Assembly: GCF_018304965.1 (NCBI RefSeq)
Contig: NZ_JAGQED010000006.1
Location: 62,001 to 126,000 of the forward strand
DNA from: Collimonas antrihumi
GTDB taxonomy: Bacteria; Pseudomonadota; Gammaproteobacteria; Burkholderiales; Burkholderiaceae_D
DNA: 64,000 nucleotides
Reading direction: 5' to 3'
Below are positions 9,236-18,814 of the stretch, in pieces (position 1 is the stretch's first letter; each line of letters opens with the position of its first letter). Below the pieces are notes generated by a model. That model saw only the letters and a program-made list of their open reading frames with translations, was not told the origin of the DNA and made no database searches. A program made the position numbers and the translations under genes.

Positions 9236-9754
9236 ATGGCAAAAATGCAATCAAAAATGCAAAGCGATAAGCCGGATGATGGCATGCGCGAAAAAATGAT
9301 CGCGGTCAACCGTGTGACCAAAGTGGTCAAGGGTGGTCGTATCATGGGTTTCGCAGCATTGGCTGTTGTTGGTGATGGCGATGGCCGTATCGGCATGGGC
9401 AAGGGCAAATCGAAAGAAGTGCCAGTTGCTGTGCAGAAGGCTATGGAAGAAGCCCGTCGCAAGATGATCAAGGTAACGCTGAAGAACGGTACATTGCAAC
9501 ACGCAATCTCCGGCAAGCACGGTGCTTCATCGGTGCTGATGTTGCCTGCTAAAGACGGTACTGGCGTTATCGCCGGCGGTCCAATGCGCGCAATCTTCGA
9601 AGTACTGGGTGTGACGAACGTTGTGGCCAAGTCCACTGGTTCGACCAATCCGTACAACATGGTTCGTGCTACTTTGAACGGCTTGTCTAAGATGAACACA
9701 CCATCGGAAATCGCGGCAAAACGCGGCAAGTCCGTTGAAGAAATTCTGGGCTAA
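9236..9754 (+). CDS. rpsE: 30S ribosomal protein S5
   Basis: The 172-residue product has the S5 double-stranded RNA-binding fold signatures [20 protein letters not shown] and [21 protein letters not shown]5 takes part in translational fidelity and mRNA unwinding at the entry channel. It lies 12 bases after rplR, with AAGGAAGAA as binding site. Confidence 0.97.
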   Translation: MAKMQSKMQSDKPDDGMREKMIAVNRVTKVVKGGRIMGFAALAVVGDGDGRIGMGKGKSKEVPVAVQKAMEEARRKMIKVTLKNGTLQHAISGKHGASSVLMLPAKDGTGVIAGGPMRAIFEVLGVTNVVAKSTGSTNPYNMVRATLNGLSKMNTPSEIAAKRGKSVEEILG

Positions 9755-9764
9755 GGTGATCAAA

Positions 9765-9944
9765 ATGACAAAAACTGTAAAAGTACAATTGATCAAGGGT
9801 TTGATCGGCACGCGCGAAACTCATCGCGCGACAGTTCGCGGTCTGGGCCTGCGTCGCGTTAATTCGGTTTCCGAGTTGCAAGACACACCATCCGTGCGCG
9901 GCATGATCAATAAAGTGTCCTATCTTGTGAAAGTGGTGTCGTAA
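9765..9944 (+). CDS. rpmD: 50S ribosomal protein L30
   Basis: The 59-residue product ([20 protein letters not shown] at its start, [15 protein letters not shown] at its end) is a normal short bacterial L30. The frame is open further upstream inside rpsE, but the ATG at 9765 follows AAGGTGATCAAA and gives the family-length protein. It lies 10 bases after rpsE. Confidence 0.95.
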   Translation: MTKTVKVQLIKGLIGTRETHRATVRGLGLRRVNSVSELQDTPSVRGMINKVSYLVKVVS

Positions 9945-9970
9945 GCTTAGGCTTGCGAACGGAGCAAATT

Positions 9971-10402
9971 ATGGAATTGAATACTATTCAACCTGCAGAT
10001 GGCGCCAAGCATTACAAGCGTCGCGTTGGTCGTGGTATCGGCTCAGGTATCGGTAAGACAGCCGGCCGCGGTCACAAGGGTCAAAAATCGCGTTCGGGCG
10101 GTTTCCACAAAGTAGGTTTTGAAGGCGGTCAGATGCCTTTGCAACGTCGTTTGCCAAAACGCGGCTTCAAGTCGATGGCAACCCCGTTCAAAGCTGAAGT
10201 TCGTTTGTCGGACCTGGAAAACCTGCCGGTAACTGAAGTAGATATCCTGGTGTTGAAGCAAGCTGGCGTGATCGGCGAACTGGCACGTGTTGTACGCGTG
10301 ATCCTGTCCGGCGAACTGACCAAAAAGGTAACGCTCAAAGGTTTGATCGCTACTAAAGGTGCAAAAGCTGCGATTGAAGCGGCTGGCGGATCGGTTGCTT
10401 GA
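9971..10402 (+). CDS. rplO: 50S ribosomal protein L15
   Basis: The 143-residue product has the glycine-rich N-terminal region [20 protein letters not shown] and [20 protein letters not shown], typical of L15. L15 is a late-assembly 50S protein. An in-frame TTG at 9953 exists, but the ATG at 9971 follows GGAGCAAATT and gives the canonical [14 protein letters not shown] start. Confidence 0.97.
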   Translation: MELNTIQPADGAKHYKRRVGRGIGSGIGKTAGRGHKGQKSRSGGFHKVGFEGGQMPLQRRLPKRGFKSMATPFKAEVRLSDLENLPVTEVDILVLKQAGVIGELARVVRVILSGELTKKVTLKGLIATKGAKAAIEAAGGSVA

Positions 10403-10436
10403 TTTGTCGTTCTAACTCGTAGCAATGGAGCAATAA

Positions 10437-11768
10437 GTGGCGACTTCTCCCCAACTTGCAAAGAGTGCTGCGAGCGGCTTCCCTTGGGGCCGTCTGTGGT
10501 TCTTGCTTGGTGCATTGGTTGTATATCGTGTTGGTGCGCATATTCCTGTACCGGGAATCGACCCATCGCAGTTAGCGCAATTGTTTAAGCAACACCAGGG
10601 TGGCATTTTGGGCATGTTCAACATGTTCTCTGGTGGTGCGTTGTCGCGGTTCACCGTGTTCGCGTTGGGGATCATGCCGTATATCTCGGCATCGATCGTG
10701 ATGCAATTGATGTCGATTGTGTCGCCTCAGCTGGAAGCGTTGAAGAAAGAGGGCGAATCAGGTCGCCGCAAGATTACCCAATACACCCGTTACGGTACGC
10801 TGTTGCTGGCGACGTTTCAGGCTATGGGGATTGCGGTAGCACTGGAATCGCAACCTGGCCTGGTGTTGGATGCAGGTCTGGCTTTCCGCTTCACGACAGT
10901 TGTAACGCTGGTAACAGGAACAATGTTTTTGATGTGGTTGGGCGAGCAGATTACCGAGCGTGGCCTTGGTAATGGTATCTCGATCATCATTTTTGCAGGT
11001 ATCGCAGCTGGTTTGCCAAATGCGGTCGGTGGTTTGTTCGGACAGGTCAGTACCGGTTCCATGAGTGCTTTGTCGGCGATTTTGATTTGTTTGATCGCTG
11101 CCGGCGTGACATTCCTGGTGGTATTTATCGAACGTGGCCAGCGCAAGATTTTGGTGAATTATGCCAAGCGTCAGGTAGGTAACAAGATTTATGGCGGTCA
11201 AAGCAGTCATTTGCCGCTGAAGCTGAATATGGCAGGTGTAATTCCTCCAATCTTTGCTTCCTCGATCATCTTGTTTCCTGCGACAATCACGAGTTGGTTT
11301 ACTTCCGGTGATTCAACTAACGCGGTAGTCAACTTTCTGAAGGATATGGCGGCTTCTTTGGCGCCAGGCGAGCCGATTCATGCTTTGCTGTATGCGATTG
11401 CCATTGTTTTCTTCTGCTTCTTCTACACCGCGTTGGTGTTCAACAGCAAGGAAACAGCTGACAACCTGAAGAAGAGCGGCGCGTTTGTGCCAGGGATTCG
11501 TCCAGGTGAGCAGACTGCACGTTATATCGACAAGATTCTGATGCGTTTGACTCTGGTTGGCGCGGTCTATATTACGGTTGTGTGTCTGGTTCCGGAATTC
11601 TTGATCGCTCGCTGGAAGGTGCCGTTTTATTTTGGTGGTACATCGCTGTTGATTATCGTAGTGGTTACCATGGACTTCATGGCGCAGGTACAGAATTACG
11701 TGATGTCGCAGCAATATGATTCGCTGCTGCGCAAGGCAAATTTCAAGGGCGGCGTTTCGACGCGGTAA
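10437..11768 (+). CDS. secY: Protein translocase subunit SecY
   Basis: The 443-residue integral membrane protein forms the channel of the SecYEG translocon. It shows the usual ten hydrophobic segments, with the plug region GVYRVG-like [17 protein letters not shown] near residue 25 and cytoplasmic loops ending in ...[14 protein letters not shown]. The start is GTG at 10437, preceded by GGAGCAATAA. The spc position between rplO and infA is conserved, coupling translocon supply to ribosome synthesis. Confidence 0.98.
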   Translation: MATSPQLAKSAASGFPWGRLWFLLGALVVYRVGAHIPVPGIDPSQLAQLFKQHQGGILGMFNMFSGGALSRFTVFALGIMPYISASIVMQLMSIVSPQLEALKKEGESGRRKITQYTRYGTLLLATFQAMGIAVALESQPGLVLDAGLAFRFTTVVTLVTGTMFLMWLGEQITERGLGNGISIIIFAGIAAGLPNAVGGLFGQVSTGSMSALSAILICLIAAGVTFLVVFIERGQRKILVNYAKRQVGNKIYGGQSSHLPLKLNMAGVIPPIFASSIILFPATITSWFTSGDSTNAVVNFLKDMAASLAPGEPIHALLYAIAIVFFCFFYTALVFNSKETADNLKKSGAFVPGIRPGEQTARYIDKILMRLTLVGAVYITVVCLVPEFLIARWKVPFYFGGTSLLIIVVVTMDFMAQVQNYVMSQQYDSLLRKANFKGGVSTR

Positions 11769-11803
11769 GTTGAAATGAACGACCAGAGGAACCAGTAGAC
11801 CGA

Positions 11804-12022
11804 ATGGCAAAAGACGACGTTATCCAGATGCAAGGCGAGATTCTTGAGAATCTCCCCAATGCAACATTTAGAGTCAAGTTGGAAAACGGACATATCGTCC
11901 TCGGTCATATTTCTGGCAAGATGCGCATGAACTATATTCGCATCCTCCCAGGAGATAAGGTGACGGTAGAATTGACACCTTATGATTTAAGCCGGGCACG
12001 GATTGTGTTCCGTACCAAGTAA
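11804..12022 (+). CDS. infA: Translation initiation factor IF-1
   Basis: The 72-residue product is a full S1/OB-fold IF-1: [58 protein letters not shown]-1 occupies the A site of the 30S subunit during initiation. Its place between secY and rpmJ is common in betaproteobacteria but not in E. coli. Burkholderiales often carry a second infA elsewhere, which cannot be seen here. Confidence 0.97.
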   Translation: MAKDDVIQMQGEILENLPNATFRVKLENGHIVLGHISGKMRMNYIRILPGDKVTVELTPYDLSRARIVFRTK

Positions 12023-12047
12023 CTTTTAGTATAGAAAGAAGACGAAA

Positions 12048-12161
12048 ATGAAAGTGCTCGCATCAGTCAAGCGCATCTGCCGCAACTGTAAGATCATTAA
12101 GCGCAAAGGCGTGGTTCGCGTCATTTGTACAGAGCCGCGCCATAAACAGCGCCAAGGTTAA
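12048..12161 (+). CDS. rpmJ: 50S ribosomal protein L36, zinc-binding (C+) form
   Basis: A 37-codon reading frame from the ATG at 12048 to TAA at 12159 encodes [20 protein letters not shown] followed by [17 protein letters not shown]. The pattern C-X2-C-X12-C-X4-H is the zinc ribbon of C+ L36. It lies 25 bases after infA, behind GAAAGAAGACG. It is the smallest ribosomal protein gene in the cluster. Confidence 0.96.
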   Translation: MKVLASVKRICRNCKIIKRKGVVRVICTEPRHKQRQG

Positions 12162-12188
12162 TTAACGTTATTGATCGAGGAATAACGA

Positions 12189-12554
12189 ATGGCACGTATT
12201 GCAGGGGTAAACATCCCCAATCATCAGCACACTGTTATCGGCCTGACAGCCATCTACGGTGTTGGCCGCCCACGCGCACAAGAGATTTGCGACGCAACGG
12301 GTATTTTGACTACGAAGAAGATCAAAGATCTCGACGATAACGAGCTGGAAAAGCTGCGCGACGAAATTGCAAAATTCGTCGTCGAAGGTGACCTGCGTCG
12401 TGAACTGTCGATGAACATCAAGCGTTTGATGGATCTGGGTTGCTATCGTGGTATGCGTCATCGCAAAGGCTTGCCTTGCCGTGGCCAACGTACTCGTACT
12501 AATGCACGTACCCGCAAGGGCCCGCGCAAAGCCGCTCAATCGCTGAAGAAATAA
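12189..12554 (+). CDS. rpsM: 30S ribosomal protein S13
   Basis: The 121-residue product has the S13 signatures [20 protein letters not shown] and [20 protein letters not shown] near the C terminus. S13 bridges to L5 and contacts the P-site tRNA. It begins the alpha-operon gene group; GAGGAATAACG precedes the start. Confidence 0.97.
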   Translation: MARIAGVNIPNHQHTVIGLTAIYGVGRPRAQEICDATGILTTKKIKDLDDNELEKLRDEIAKFVVEGDLRRELSMNIKRLMDLGCYRGMRHRKGLPCRGQRTRTNARTRKGPRKAAQSLKK

Positions 12555-12620
12555 TTAAGGTGCCACGCTTCCGTGGCAACTGATTGTTTCATTTAGGTAG
12601 TCGGATTCAAGGAAATTATT

Positions 12621-13025
12621 ATGGCAAAGTCCCCAAATAACGCCGCAGCAGCACGTGTGCGTAAAAAAGTTAAAAAGAACGTTGCTGAAGGTATCGCGCA
12701 TATCCACGCGTCTTTCAACAACACCATCATCACGATTACCGATCGTCAAGGTAATGCGTTGTCGTGGGCGACATCTGGTGGCGCTGGCTTTAAAGGCTCC
12801 CGCAAGTCGACTCCATTTGCAGCGCAGGTTGCAGCCGAAGCCGCTGGTAAAGTGGCTGTGGAATGTGGCGTGAAGAACTTGGAAGTACGCATCAAGGGCC
12901 CGGGCCCAGGTCGTGAATCCGCTGTTCGTGCATTGAACAATCTGGGTATCAAGATCACCCAGATTCAAGATGTGACACCGGTGCCACATAACGGTTGCCG
13001 TCCACCTAAGCGTCGTCGCATCTAA
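12621..13025 (+). CDS. rpsK: 30S ribosomal protein S11
   Basis: The 134-residue product shows the S11 features [34 protein letters not shown] and [13 protein letters not shown]11 forms part of the 30S platform with S18 and S21. It is followed by a 191-bp spacer containing a terminator-like hairpin before rpsD. Confidence 0.97.
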   Translation: MAKSPNNAAAARVRKKVKKNVAEGIAHIHASFNNTIITITDRQGNALSWATSGGAGFKGSRKSTPFAAQVAAEAAGKVAVECGVKNLEVRIKGPGPGRESAVRALNNLGIKITQIQDVTPVPHNGCRPPKRRRI

Positions 13026-13084
13026 GAATTATATTTGAATCGATTTTGATTTCGCTGTTGTTCTGCAGTAGCGATTGCAAGTTG

Positions 13085-13109
13085 CCCGCCAATGACCTTG
13101 GCGGGTTTT
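13085..13109 (+). terminator. Terminator-like hairpin between rpsK and rpsD
   Basis: CCCGCCAA (13085-13092) and TTGGCGGG (13098-13105) form a perfect 8-bp stem with a 5-base loop, followed by TTTTGTTCTT. This has the form of an intrinsic terminator. It lies inside the alpha gene group and should reduce read-through from rpsM-rpsK into rpsD. Small inverted repeats downstream, such as TCTGATT...AATCAGA, could be part of an rpsD leader where S4 might act; that is inference. Confidence 0.6.
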
Positions 13110-13216
13110 GTTCTTAAGCCCACCGTCTGATTGAAAGCAAATCAGACTAGCGCTGTGTCATCAGCAACCCTGGTTGCTGGTAGCAACACGACGTCATATT
13201 TTTAAAAGGAAACACC

Positions 13217-13840
13217 GTGGCACGTTATATCGGACCTAAAGCAAAACTTTCCCGCCGTGAAGGTACGGACCTGTTCCTGAAGAGCGCACGCCGCTCGCTC
13301 GATTCCAAGTGCAAACTGGATTCCAAGCCAGGTCAACATGGCCGCACATCTGGTGCACGTACCTCCGACTACGGTAACCAATTGCGCGAAAAGCAAAAAG
13401 TTAAGCGTATGTACGGCATTCTGGAACGTCAGTTCCGTCGCTATTTCGCTGAAGCGGACCGTCGCAAGGGCAACACCGGCGAAACACTGCTGCGTTTGCT
13501 GGAAGCGCGTCTGGACAACGTCGTATACCGTATGGGTTTCGGTTCGACCCGTGCTGAAGGCCGTCAATTGGTCTCGCACAAGGCGTTCACCGTCAACGGT
13601 AACGTAGTCAACATCGCTTCTTACCAAGTGAAGCCAGGCGACGTAGTTGCCGTTCGCGAAAAGGCCAAGAAGCAAGTACGTATCGTTGAAGCTCTGTCGT
13701 TGGCAGAACAAGGCGGCATGCCATCGTGGGTTTCGGTTGATGCGAAAAAAATGGAAGGTACTTTCAAGTCCCTGCCAGACCGCAACGAAATCGCTAACGA
13801 TGTCAACGAATCGCTGATCGTCGAACTGTATTCGCGTTAA
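13217..13840 (+). CDS. rpsD: 30S ribosomal protein S4
   Basis: The 207-residue product starts [20 protein letters not shown] and has the S4 RNA-binding domain near residues 97-160 ([20 protein letters not shown] then [14 protein letters not shown]). S4 nucleates 16S rRNA folding and, in enterobacteria, represses the alpha operon. AAAGGAAACACC precedes the ATG. Terminator-like hairpins lie on both sides, so S4 may be expressed as its own unit. Confidence 0.97.
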   Translation: MARYIGPKAKLSRREGTDLFLKSARRSLDSKCKLDSKPGQHGRTSGARTSDYGNQLREKQKVKRMYGILERQFRRYFAEADRRKGNTGETLLRLLEARLDNVVYRMGFGSTRAEGRQLVSHKAFTVNGNVVNIASYQVKPGDVVAVREKAKKQVRIVEALSLAEQGGMPSWVSVDAKKMEGTFKSLPDRNEIANDVNESLIVELYSR

Positions 13841-13856
13841 TTTTAGTTTTTTCCGG

Positions 13857-13883
13857 CCTGGCCTTTCGGGGTTAGGTTTTTTT
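13857..13883 (+). terminator. Terminator-like hairpin between rpsD and rpoA
   Basis: CCTGGCC (13857-13863) and GGTTAGG (13870-13876) pair as RNA with two G-U pairs, and seven T residues follow directly (13877-13883). The stem plus T-tract resembles an intrinsic terminator 16 bases after the rpsD stop codon. Confidence 0.55.
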
Positions 13884-13887
13884 ATCA

Positions 13888-13926
13888 GGGTGCCGCTGGT
13901 GATCTTCGGGATTGTCGGCGGCACCC
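13888..13926 (+). promoter_or_regulatory. Long stem in the rpoA leader
   Basis: GGGTGCCGC (13888-13896) and GCGGCACCC (13918-13926) make a perfect 9-bp stem with a 21-base loop, 56 bases before rpoA. No T-run follows. It could be a leader structure or a processing site; its function is unknown. Confidence 0.4.
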
Positions 13927-13982
13927 TTAATGCCATCAGCCTTATCGGTGTAATGAGCCGAGGGTATTGAAAAGGACATTTC

Positions 13983-14960
13983 ATGCAAAACAGCTTGTTG
14001 AAGCCACGTATTATCGAAGTAGAAGCACTGGGTGCCGGCCACGCTAAAGTCGTGATGGAACCGTTTGAACGTGGTTACGGCCACACCCTGGGCAATGCGC
14101 TGCGTCGCGTGCTGTTGTCGTCGATGGTTGGCTACGCGCCGACTGAAGTGACGATCGCTGGCGTCGTGCACGAATACTCGTCGCTCGATGGCGTGCAAGA
14201 AGACGTAGTCGACATTCTTCTGAACCTGAAGGGTGTCGTATTCAAGCTGCATAACCGTGACGAAGTCACGCTGACTCTGAAAAAAGATGGCGAAGGCGCA
14301 GTTTTGGCTTCCGACATCGATCTGCCGCATGACGTCGAACTGGTTAATCCGGATCACGTGATTGCCCACCTGACAGCTGGTGGCGCACTCGACATGCAGA
14401 TCAAGGTTGAAAAAGGCCGTGGTTACGTGCCAGGCAACGTCCGTCGTCTGACGGAAGATGCTAACAAGACTATCGGCCGTATCATTCTGGACGCATCGTT
14501 CTCGCCAGTACGCCGTGTTTCATACGCTGTTGAATCGGCGCGTGTGGAGCAACGTACCGACCTGGACAAGCTGGTCATCAACATTGAAACCAATGGCGTG
14601 ATCACTCCGGAAGAAGCGATTCGCCAATCGGCACGCGTGCTGGTTGACCAGCTGAACGTGTTCGCTGCGCTGGAAGGCACAGAAGCTGCTGCTGAAGCGC
14701 CATCGCGTGCACCGCAAGTCGATCCTATCCTGTTGCGTCCGGTCGATGACCTGGAACTGACAGTACGTTCGGCAAACTGCCTGAAAGCAGAAAACATCTA
14801 CTACATTGGCGATCTGATCCAACGTAGCGAAAATGAACTGCTGAAGACGCCAAACCTGGGCCGCAAGTCCTTGAACGAAATCAAGGAAGTTCTGGCATCC
14901 CGTGGTTTGACACTGGGCATGAAGCTGGAAAACTGGCCGCCTGCAGGCTTGGAAAAGTAA
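13983..14960 (+). CDS. rpoA: RNA polymerase subunit alpha
   Basis: The 325-residue product has the N-terminal dimerisation domain ([20 protein letters not shown] around residue 25) and the C-terminal domain that contacts UP elements and activators ([20 protein letters not shown], then [16 protein letters not shown]). Length is typical for betaproteobacteria. It is preceded by a terminator-like hairpin and its own leader, so alpha may be made partly independently of the upstream ribosomal genes. Confidence 0.98.
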   Translation: MQNSLLKPRIIEVEALGAGHAKVVMEPFERGYGHTLGNALRRVLLSSMVGYAPTEVTIAGVVHEYSSLDGVQEDVVDILLNLKGVVFKLHNRDEVTLTLKKDGEGAVLASDIDLPHDVELVNPDHVIAHLTAGGALDMQIKVEKGRGYVPGNVRRLTEDANKTIGRIILDASFSPVRRVSYAVESARVEQRTDLDKLVINIETNGVITPEEAIRQSARVLVDQLNVFAALEGTEAAAEAPSRAPQVDPILLRPVDDLELTVRSANCLKAENIYYIGDLIQRSENELLKTPNLGRKSLNEIKEVLASRGLTLGMKLENWPPAGLEK

Positions 14961-15130
14961 TATTTGTTGTTCGGCCGGGGGTAGGTTAAAATCCCGCCCT
15001 TGGCTTGTTTTACCGCTTTACCCTTGTTGTATTCATTGTTGTACCTAATTTCAACCGGCCCGCGACCAAGGCAAGACGCCGAAGTCGATCGAAGAGCTGG
15101 ATGTAAACTCAAAAACTGAAAGGAATTACC

Positions 15131-15526
15131 ATGCGTCACCGTCACGGCCTTCGTAAATTAAATCGTACTTCTTCCCACCGTCTTGCCATGTTGCGCAACA
15201 TGACTGTTTCGCTGCTGCGTCACGAAGCAATCAAGACCACGTTGCCAAAGGCAAAAGAACTGCGTCGCGTGATCGAACCGATCCTGACACTGGGCAAGAC
15301 CGATACACTGGCAAACAAGCGCCTGGCATTCGCCCGTCTGCGCGACCGCGAAATGGTGTTGAAGCTGTTCGCCGAACTGGGCCCACGTTACGCTAATCGT
15401 AACGGCGGCTACCTGCGCATCCTGAAAATGGGTTTCCGCGTTGGCGATAACGCTCCTATGGCTTACATCGAACTGATGGACCGTCCGGAAATCAGCGACA
15501 ACGCTGAAGTACCGACAGCTGACTAA
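15131..15526 (+). CDS. rplQ: 50S ribosomal protein L17
   Basis: The 131-residue product begins [20 protein letters not shown] and contains [20 protein letters not shown], diagnostic of L17. It is the last gene of the superoperon; AAAGGAATTACC precedes the start. The 170-bp spacer from rpoA shows no clear promoter, and a strong terminator follows. Confidence 0.97.
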   Translation: MRHRHGLRKLNRTSSHRLAMLRNMTVSLLRHEAIKTTLPKAKELRRVIEPILTLGKTDTLANKRLAFARLRDREMVLKLFAELGPRYANRNGGYLRILKMGFRVGDNAPMAYIELMDRPEISDNAEVPTAD

Positions 15527-15583
15527 GCTTAGTTAGTCGATTTCGTAGCAAACTTAACCAGCCAAGCTGCGTTAAAATAAAAA

Positions 15584-15606
15584 GCCAGGCATAGCCTGGC
15601 TTTTTT
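15584..15606 (+). terminator. Intrinsic terminator after rplQ
   Basis: GCCAGGC (15584-15590) and GCCTGGC (15594-15600) with a 3-base loop, preceded by an A-run and followed by six T residues. This closes the ribosomal protein gene block. Confidence 0.85.
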
Positions 15607-15625
15607 GCATTGTGCGCCTAGTGGA

Positions 15626-15684
15626 ATAGGGTGGGCACCTGTGCCCACGCGTTACCGCGATATCCGGAGTGCGGGCCCACGCGA
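15626..15684. repeat. Partial copy of the 1001-1120 repeat element
   Basis: ATAGGGTGGGCACC...TGCCCACGCGTTACCG followed by CCGGAGTGC and GGGCCCACGCG aligns with the reverse complement of 1001-1120, covering about the first half and including the first hairpin. The remaining half is absent or too diverged to see. It lies between the rplQ terminator and cutA. Confidence 0.65.
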
Positions 15685-15723
15685 CACCACGCCAGTTGTA
15701 AGGAACGTCCCCGGAGATCGACT

Positions 15724-16056
15724 ATGTCAGAAGCCTTGCTCATACTTACCAATTTACCCGACGCAGCCAGTGCCCAAGCGCTGGCGCTGGAGCTGGTGGA
15801 ACGTAAACTGGCAGCTTGTGTCAATATCATGCCTGCCGTGCAGGCGGTATATCGCTGGCAAGGGGTGGTGGAGCAGGCTAGCGAGGTGACTGTGCTGATC
15901 AAGAGCGTCAGCAGTCGTTACGCGGAGCTGGAAGAGGCGATCAGAGCGCTCCATCCATATGCATTACCGGAAATAATCGCCTTACCGATTGTGGCTGGTT
16001 TGCCGGCCTATCTGAACTGGATTACTGCAGAAACCCAAAAGGACGTGAATGTTTAA
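15724..16056 (+). CDS. cutA: CutA1-family divalent cation tolerance protein
   Basis: The 110-residue product is a trimeric CutA1-type protein: LLILTNLPDAASAQALALEL, LAACVNIMPAVQAVYRWQG and VLIKSVSSRYAELEEAI are typical. The family was linked to copper tolerance in E. coli, partly through the adjacent dsbD gene; its molecular role is unsettled. The ATG at 15724 gives the family length, although the frame is open upstream. It overlaps dsbD by 8 bases, so the two form an operon. Confidence 0.93.
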   Translation: MSEALLILTNLPDAASAQALALELVERKLAACVNIMPAVQAVYRWQGVVEQASEVTVLIKSVSSRYAELEEAIRALHPYALPEIIALPIVAGLPAYLNWITAETQKDVNV

Positions 16057-17950
16057 GCTTTTCAAGCAATTGTCTGTGCTGTTTGCCATGATGTTCGTGT
16101 TTTCGCTGGCGCATGCCGATGACGACGACTACCTGGCGCCGGAAGTAGCGTTCAAGTTCTCTGCCCGCATGGCCGATGCCAAGACCGCTGAAGTGACCTA
16201 TGCGATCGCCGACGGCTATTACATGTACCGTGAGCGCTTCCATTTCAAGGCTGAAGGCGCTACCTTGGGTGAGCCGCAGATCCCGGCCGGCACCGTCAAG
16301 TTCGACCAGACCTTCAACAAGAATGTCGAGACTTATCACCACAGCGTCACCATCCGCTTGCCAGTAGAGGCGAATGGCAATTTCACGCTGATTTCCACCG
16401 GCCAGGGCTGCGCCGACAAGGGCTTGTGCTACCCGCCCATGGATTCAAGTATCACCCTCTCCACAACCGGTGGCAGCGCTGCTGGCGGCTTGTTGAGTGC
16501 AATGGGTCTCGCTAAAGGTGGCGATGCCGCTATCGATACGCCGCAAGCGAACTCTGCGGTTAATAGCAACAGCAACAATAGCAACAATAGCAACAATAGC
16601 AACAATAGCAGCAATACGCCTGCCGCCGCTCAGGCGTCAGGCAATGCGCTTACGTCAACCCCGGTGGATTCCGAAAGCGGCCGCATCGAATCGTCGCTGA
16701 AGGGCGGCAAATTGCTGGTCATCATGCCGTTGTTCCTGCTGCTTGGCTTGGGGCTGGCCTTCACCCCTTGCGTCTTGCCGATGGTGCCGATTCTGTCATC
16801 GATTATTGTCGGCGAGGGCACCAAGGTCAGCCGCCGCCGCGGCTTCCTGCTCTCCGTCACCTATGCGCTGGGAATGGCATTGGTTTACACCGCCCTGGGC
16901 GTTGCTGCCGGCCTCGCAGGCGAAGGTTTGGCTGCGACCTTGCAGAATCCCTGGGTATTGTCAGCGTTTGCGTTGCTGATGGTGCTGATGTCCTTGTCCA
17001 TGTTCGGCTTCTATGAGTTGCAGCTGCCCGCAGCCCTCCAAACCAGATTGACTAAGGCTTCCGGCCAGCAATCCGCCGGTAAGCTGATCGGCGTGTTTGT
17101 CATGGGTGCGATTTCGGCATTGATCGTCGGACCATGCGTGGCTGCACCGCTGGCTGGAGCTCTGGTGTATATCAGCCAGACGCGCGATGTGGTGATCGGC
17201 GGCAGTGCTTTGTTTGCGATGGCGGTCGGCATGAGTGTGCCGCTGATGCTGGTCGGGATTTCTGCTGGTTCTTTGCTGCCGCGTGCCGGCGCCTGGATGG
17301 AATCGGTGAAACGGTTCTTCGGCGTGTTGATGCTGGCGGTCGCATTGTGGATGGTAGCGCCGGTTATTCCAGTGCTGGCGCAGATGCTGGGCTGGGCGGC
17401 CTTGGGTATCGGCTATGGCGCGTTTTTGTTGTGGGGGAAGTCGTCAGCATCATCCGCCTGGTTCGCCAAAGCATTTGGCGTGGCATTCATGGTGTGTGGC
17501 GTGCTGCAACTGGTTGGCGGCCTCACGGGCGGTCGTGATGTCTGGACGCCGCTGGCCCATCTGGGCGGCGCGCAGCAAAGTGCTCACACGCAATTCATCA
17601 AGGTCAGATCCGTGGCTGAACTGGACGCTGCATTAGCCCAGACCAATGGCAAATCCGCATTGCTGGATTTCTATGCCGACTGGTGTGTGTCATGCAAGGA
17701 AATGGAAAAATTCACGTTCACCGACCCACGCGTACAAACACGCTTTGGCGACATGATCTTGCTGCAAATCGATGTCACCGCCAACAACGCAGATGACAAA
17801 GCGATGCTCAAGCGATTCAATCTGTTTGGCCCGCCCGGCATCATATTGTTCGATGGACGTGGGCACGAAGTGCCGCGTGGCCGTGTCATCGGCTATCAGA
17901 ATGCCGACAAATTCCTGCAATCGCTATCGGTTCTGGACGCAAAAAGGTAA
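16049..17950 (+). CDS. dsbD: Thiol:disulfide interchange protein DsbD
   Basis: This 633-residue inner-membrane protein moves electrons from cytoplasmic thioredoxin to periplasmic partners. A signal peptide ends near AHA (residue 22). The N-terminal domain has C121 and C128 (GCADKGLCYPP); the membrane domain has the cysteine pair C241 (PCVLPM) and C363 (GPCVAAP); the C-terminal thioredoxin-like domain has C546-V-S-C549. All six redox cysteines are therefore present. A Ser/Asn repeat linker lies at residues 172-189. It overlaps cutA and probably supplies reductant for the System II cytochrome c maturation encoded 7 kb downstream. Confidence 0.97.
   Translation: MFKLFKQLSVLFAMMFVFSLAHADDDDYLAPEVAFKFSARMADAKTAEVTYAIADGYYMYRERFHFKAEGATLGEPQIPAGTVKFDQTFNKNVETYHHSVTIRLPVEANGNFTLISTGQGCADKGLCYPPMDSSITLSTTGGSAAGGLLSAMGLAKGGDAAIDTPQANSAVNSNSNNSNNSNNSNNSSNTPAAAQASGNALTSTPVDSESGRIESSLKGGKLLVIMPLFLLLGLGLAFTPCVLPMVPILSSIIVGEGTKVSRRRGFLLSVTYALGMALVYTALGVAAGLAGEGLAATLQNPWVLSAFALLMVLMSLSMFGFYELQLPAALQTRLTKASGQQSAGKLIGVFVMGAISALIVGPCVAAPLAGALVYISQTRDVVIGGSALFAMAVGMSVPLMLVGISAGSLLPRAGAWMESVKRFFGVLMLAVALWMVAPVIPVLAQMLGWAALGIGYGAFLLWGKSSASSAWFAKAFGVAFMVCGVLQLVGGLTGGRDVWTPLAHLGGAQQSAHTQFIKVRSVAELDAALAQTNGKSALLDFYADWCVSCKEMEKFTFTDPRVQTRFGDMILLQIDVTANNADDKAMLKRFNLFGPPGIILFDGRGHEVPRGRVIGYQNADKFLQSLSVLDAKR
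16562..16615 (+). repeat. 9-bp tandem repeat inside dsbD (Asn/Ser linker)
   Basis: Four perfect consecutive copies of AGCAACAAT occupy 16571-16606, flanked by degenerate copies, and encode an Asn-Asn-Ser linker between the first periplasmic domain and the membrane domain. The unit is a multiple of three, so length changes would keep the frame. Confidence 0.9.
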
Positions 17951-18071
17951 CTCGCTTCTAACCGCAGGTTATGTCGATAGTCGATAAAATTCTTTAGGCG
18001 ATTACCGGCGCAACGCTATAGTTTCAGTTCTATGTTTTTTACACACCCCGTGCAATTTAAAGGAGCCTGAA

Positions 18072-18713
18072 ATGACTTTACGCCTTGGCGATGTCGCCCC
18101 CGATTTTGAGCAGGATTCTTCACTCGGCAAGATCAGATTTTACGATTGGGCCGGTGCTTCGTGGGTGGTGCTGTTCTCACATCCGGCGGACTTCACACCG
18201 GTCTGCACCACCGAGCTTGGCCTGACCTCCAAATTGAAATCGCAATTCGAACAGCGCGGCGTCAAGGTGATCGCATTGTCTGTGGATCCTGCTGACAAGC
18301 ATCAGGAATGGATCAAGGATATCAACGAAACACAGAACACCGTGGTCGGTTTCCCCATCATTGCCGATGCCGATCGCAAGGTGTCGGAGCTGTACGACCT
18401 GATCCACCCGAATGCCAGCGCGACGGCAACCGTGCGTTCGCTGTTCGTGATCGACCCATCCAAAAAAGTGCGTCTGATCATCACCTATCCGGCCAGCACC
18501 GGCCGTAACTTCGACGAAATCCTGCGCGTCATCGATTCCTTGCAGCTGACCGACAATTATTCGGTTGCCACGCCGGGAAACTGGAAGGATGGCGAGGATG
18601 TCGTGATCGTTCCGTCGTTGCAGGATCCTGAGGTTCTCAAGCAGAAATTCCCTAAGGGTTACAAGGCGATCCGCCCTTATCTGCGATTGACTCCGCAGCC
18701 TAACCGCGATTGA
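18072..18713 (+). CDS. 1-Cys peroxiredoxin (Prx6 type)
   Basis: The 213-residue product has the peroxidatic motif HPADFTPVCTTELG with Cys45. It is the only cysteine in the protein, so it is a 1-Cys enzyme of the Prx6/AhpC-TSA family. The extended C-terminal domain after residue 160 (VATPGNWKDGEDVVIVPSLQ) is typical of this subfamily. It reduces peroxides with an external thiol donor in the cytoplasm. AAAGGAGCCTGAA precedes the ATG. It appears monocistronic, ending in a bidirectional terminator. Confidence 0.94.
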   Translation: MTLRLGDVAPDFEQDSSLGKIRFYDWAGASWVVLFSHPADFTPVCTTELGLTSKLKSQFEQRGVKVIALSVDPADKHQEWIKDINETQNTVVGFPIIADADRKVSELYDLIHPNASATATVRSLFVIDPSKKVRLIITYPASTGRNFDEILRVIDSLQLTDNYSVATPGNWKDGEDVVIVPSLQDPEVLKQKFPKGYKAIRPYLRLTPQPNRD

Positions 18714-18755
18714 TTTTTTTGCCGGCTTCTGAAGCCGGCAGATAAACATGAAAAA

Positions 18756-18783
18756 GCCCCGTCGTTATCTGACGGGGCTTTTT
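18756..18783. terminator. Bidirectional intrinsic terminator
   Basis: GCCCCGTC (18756-18763) and GACGGGGC (18771-18778) form a perfect stem with A5 before and T5 after, so it works on both strands. It serves the convergent peroxiredoxin and CorA-type genes. A second hairpin, GCCGGCTTCTGAAGCCGGC, lies just upstream at 18721-18739. Confidence 0.85.
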
Positions 18784-18814
18784 CGTTGCGGCCAGCGATG
18801 TTCAGCGTCTGCGT

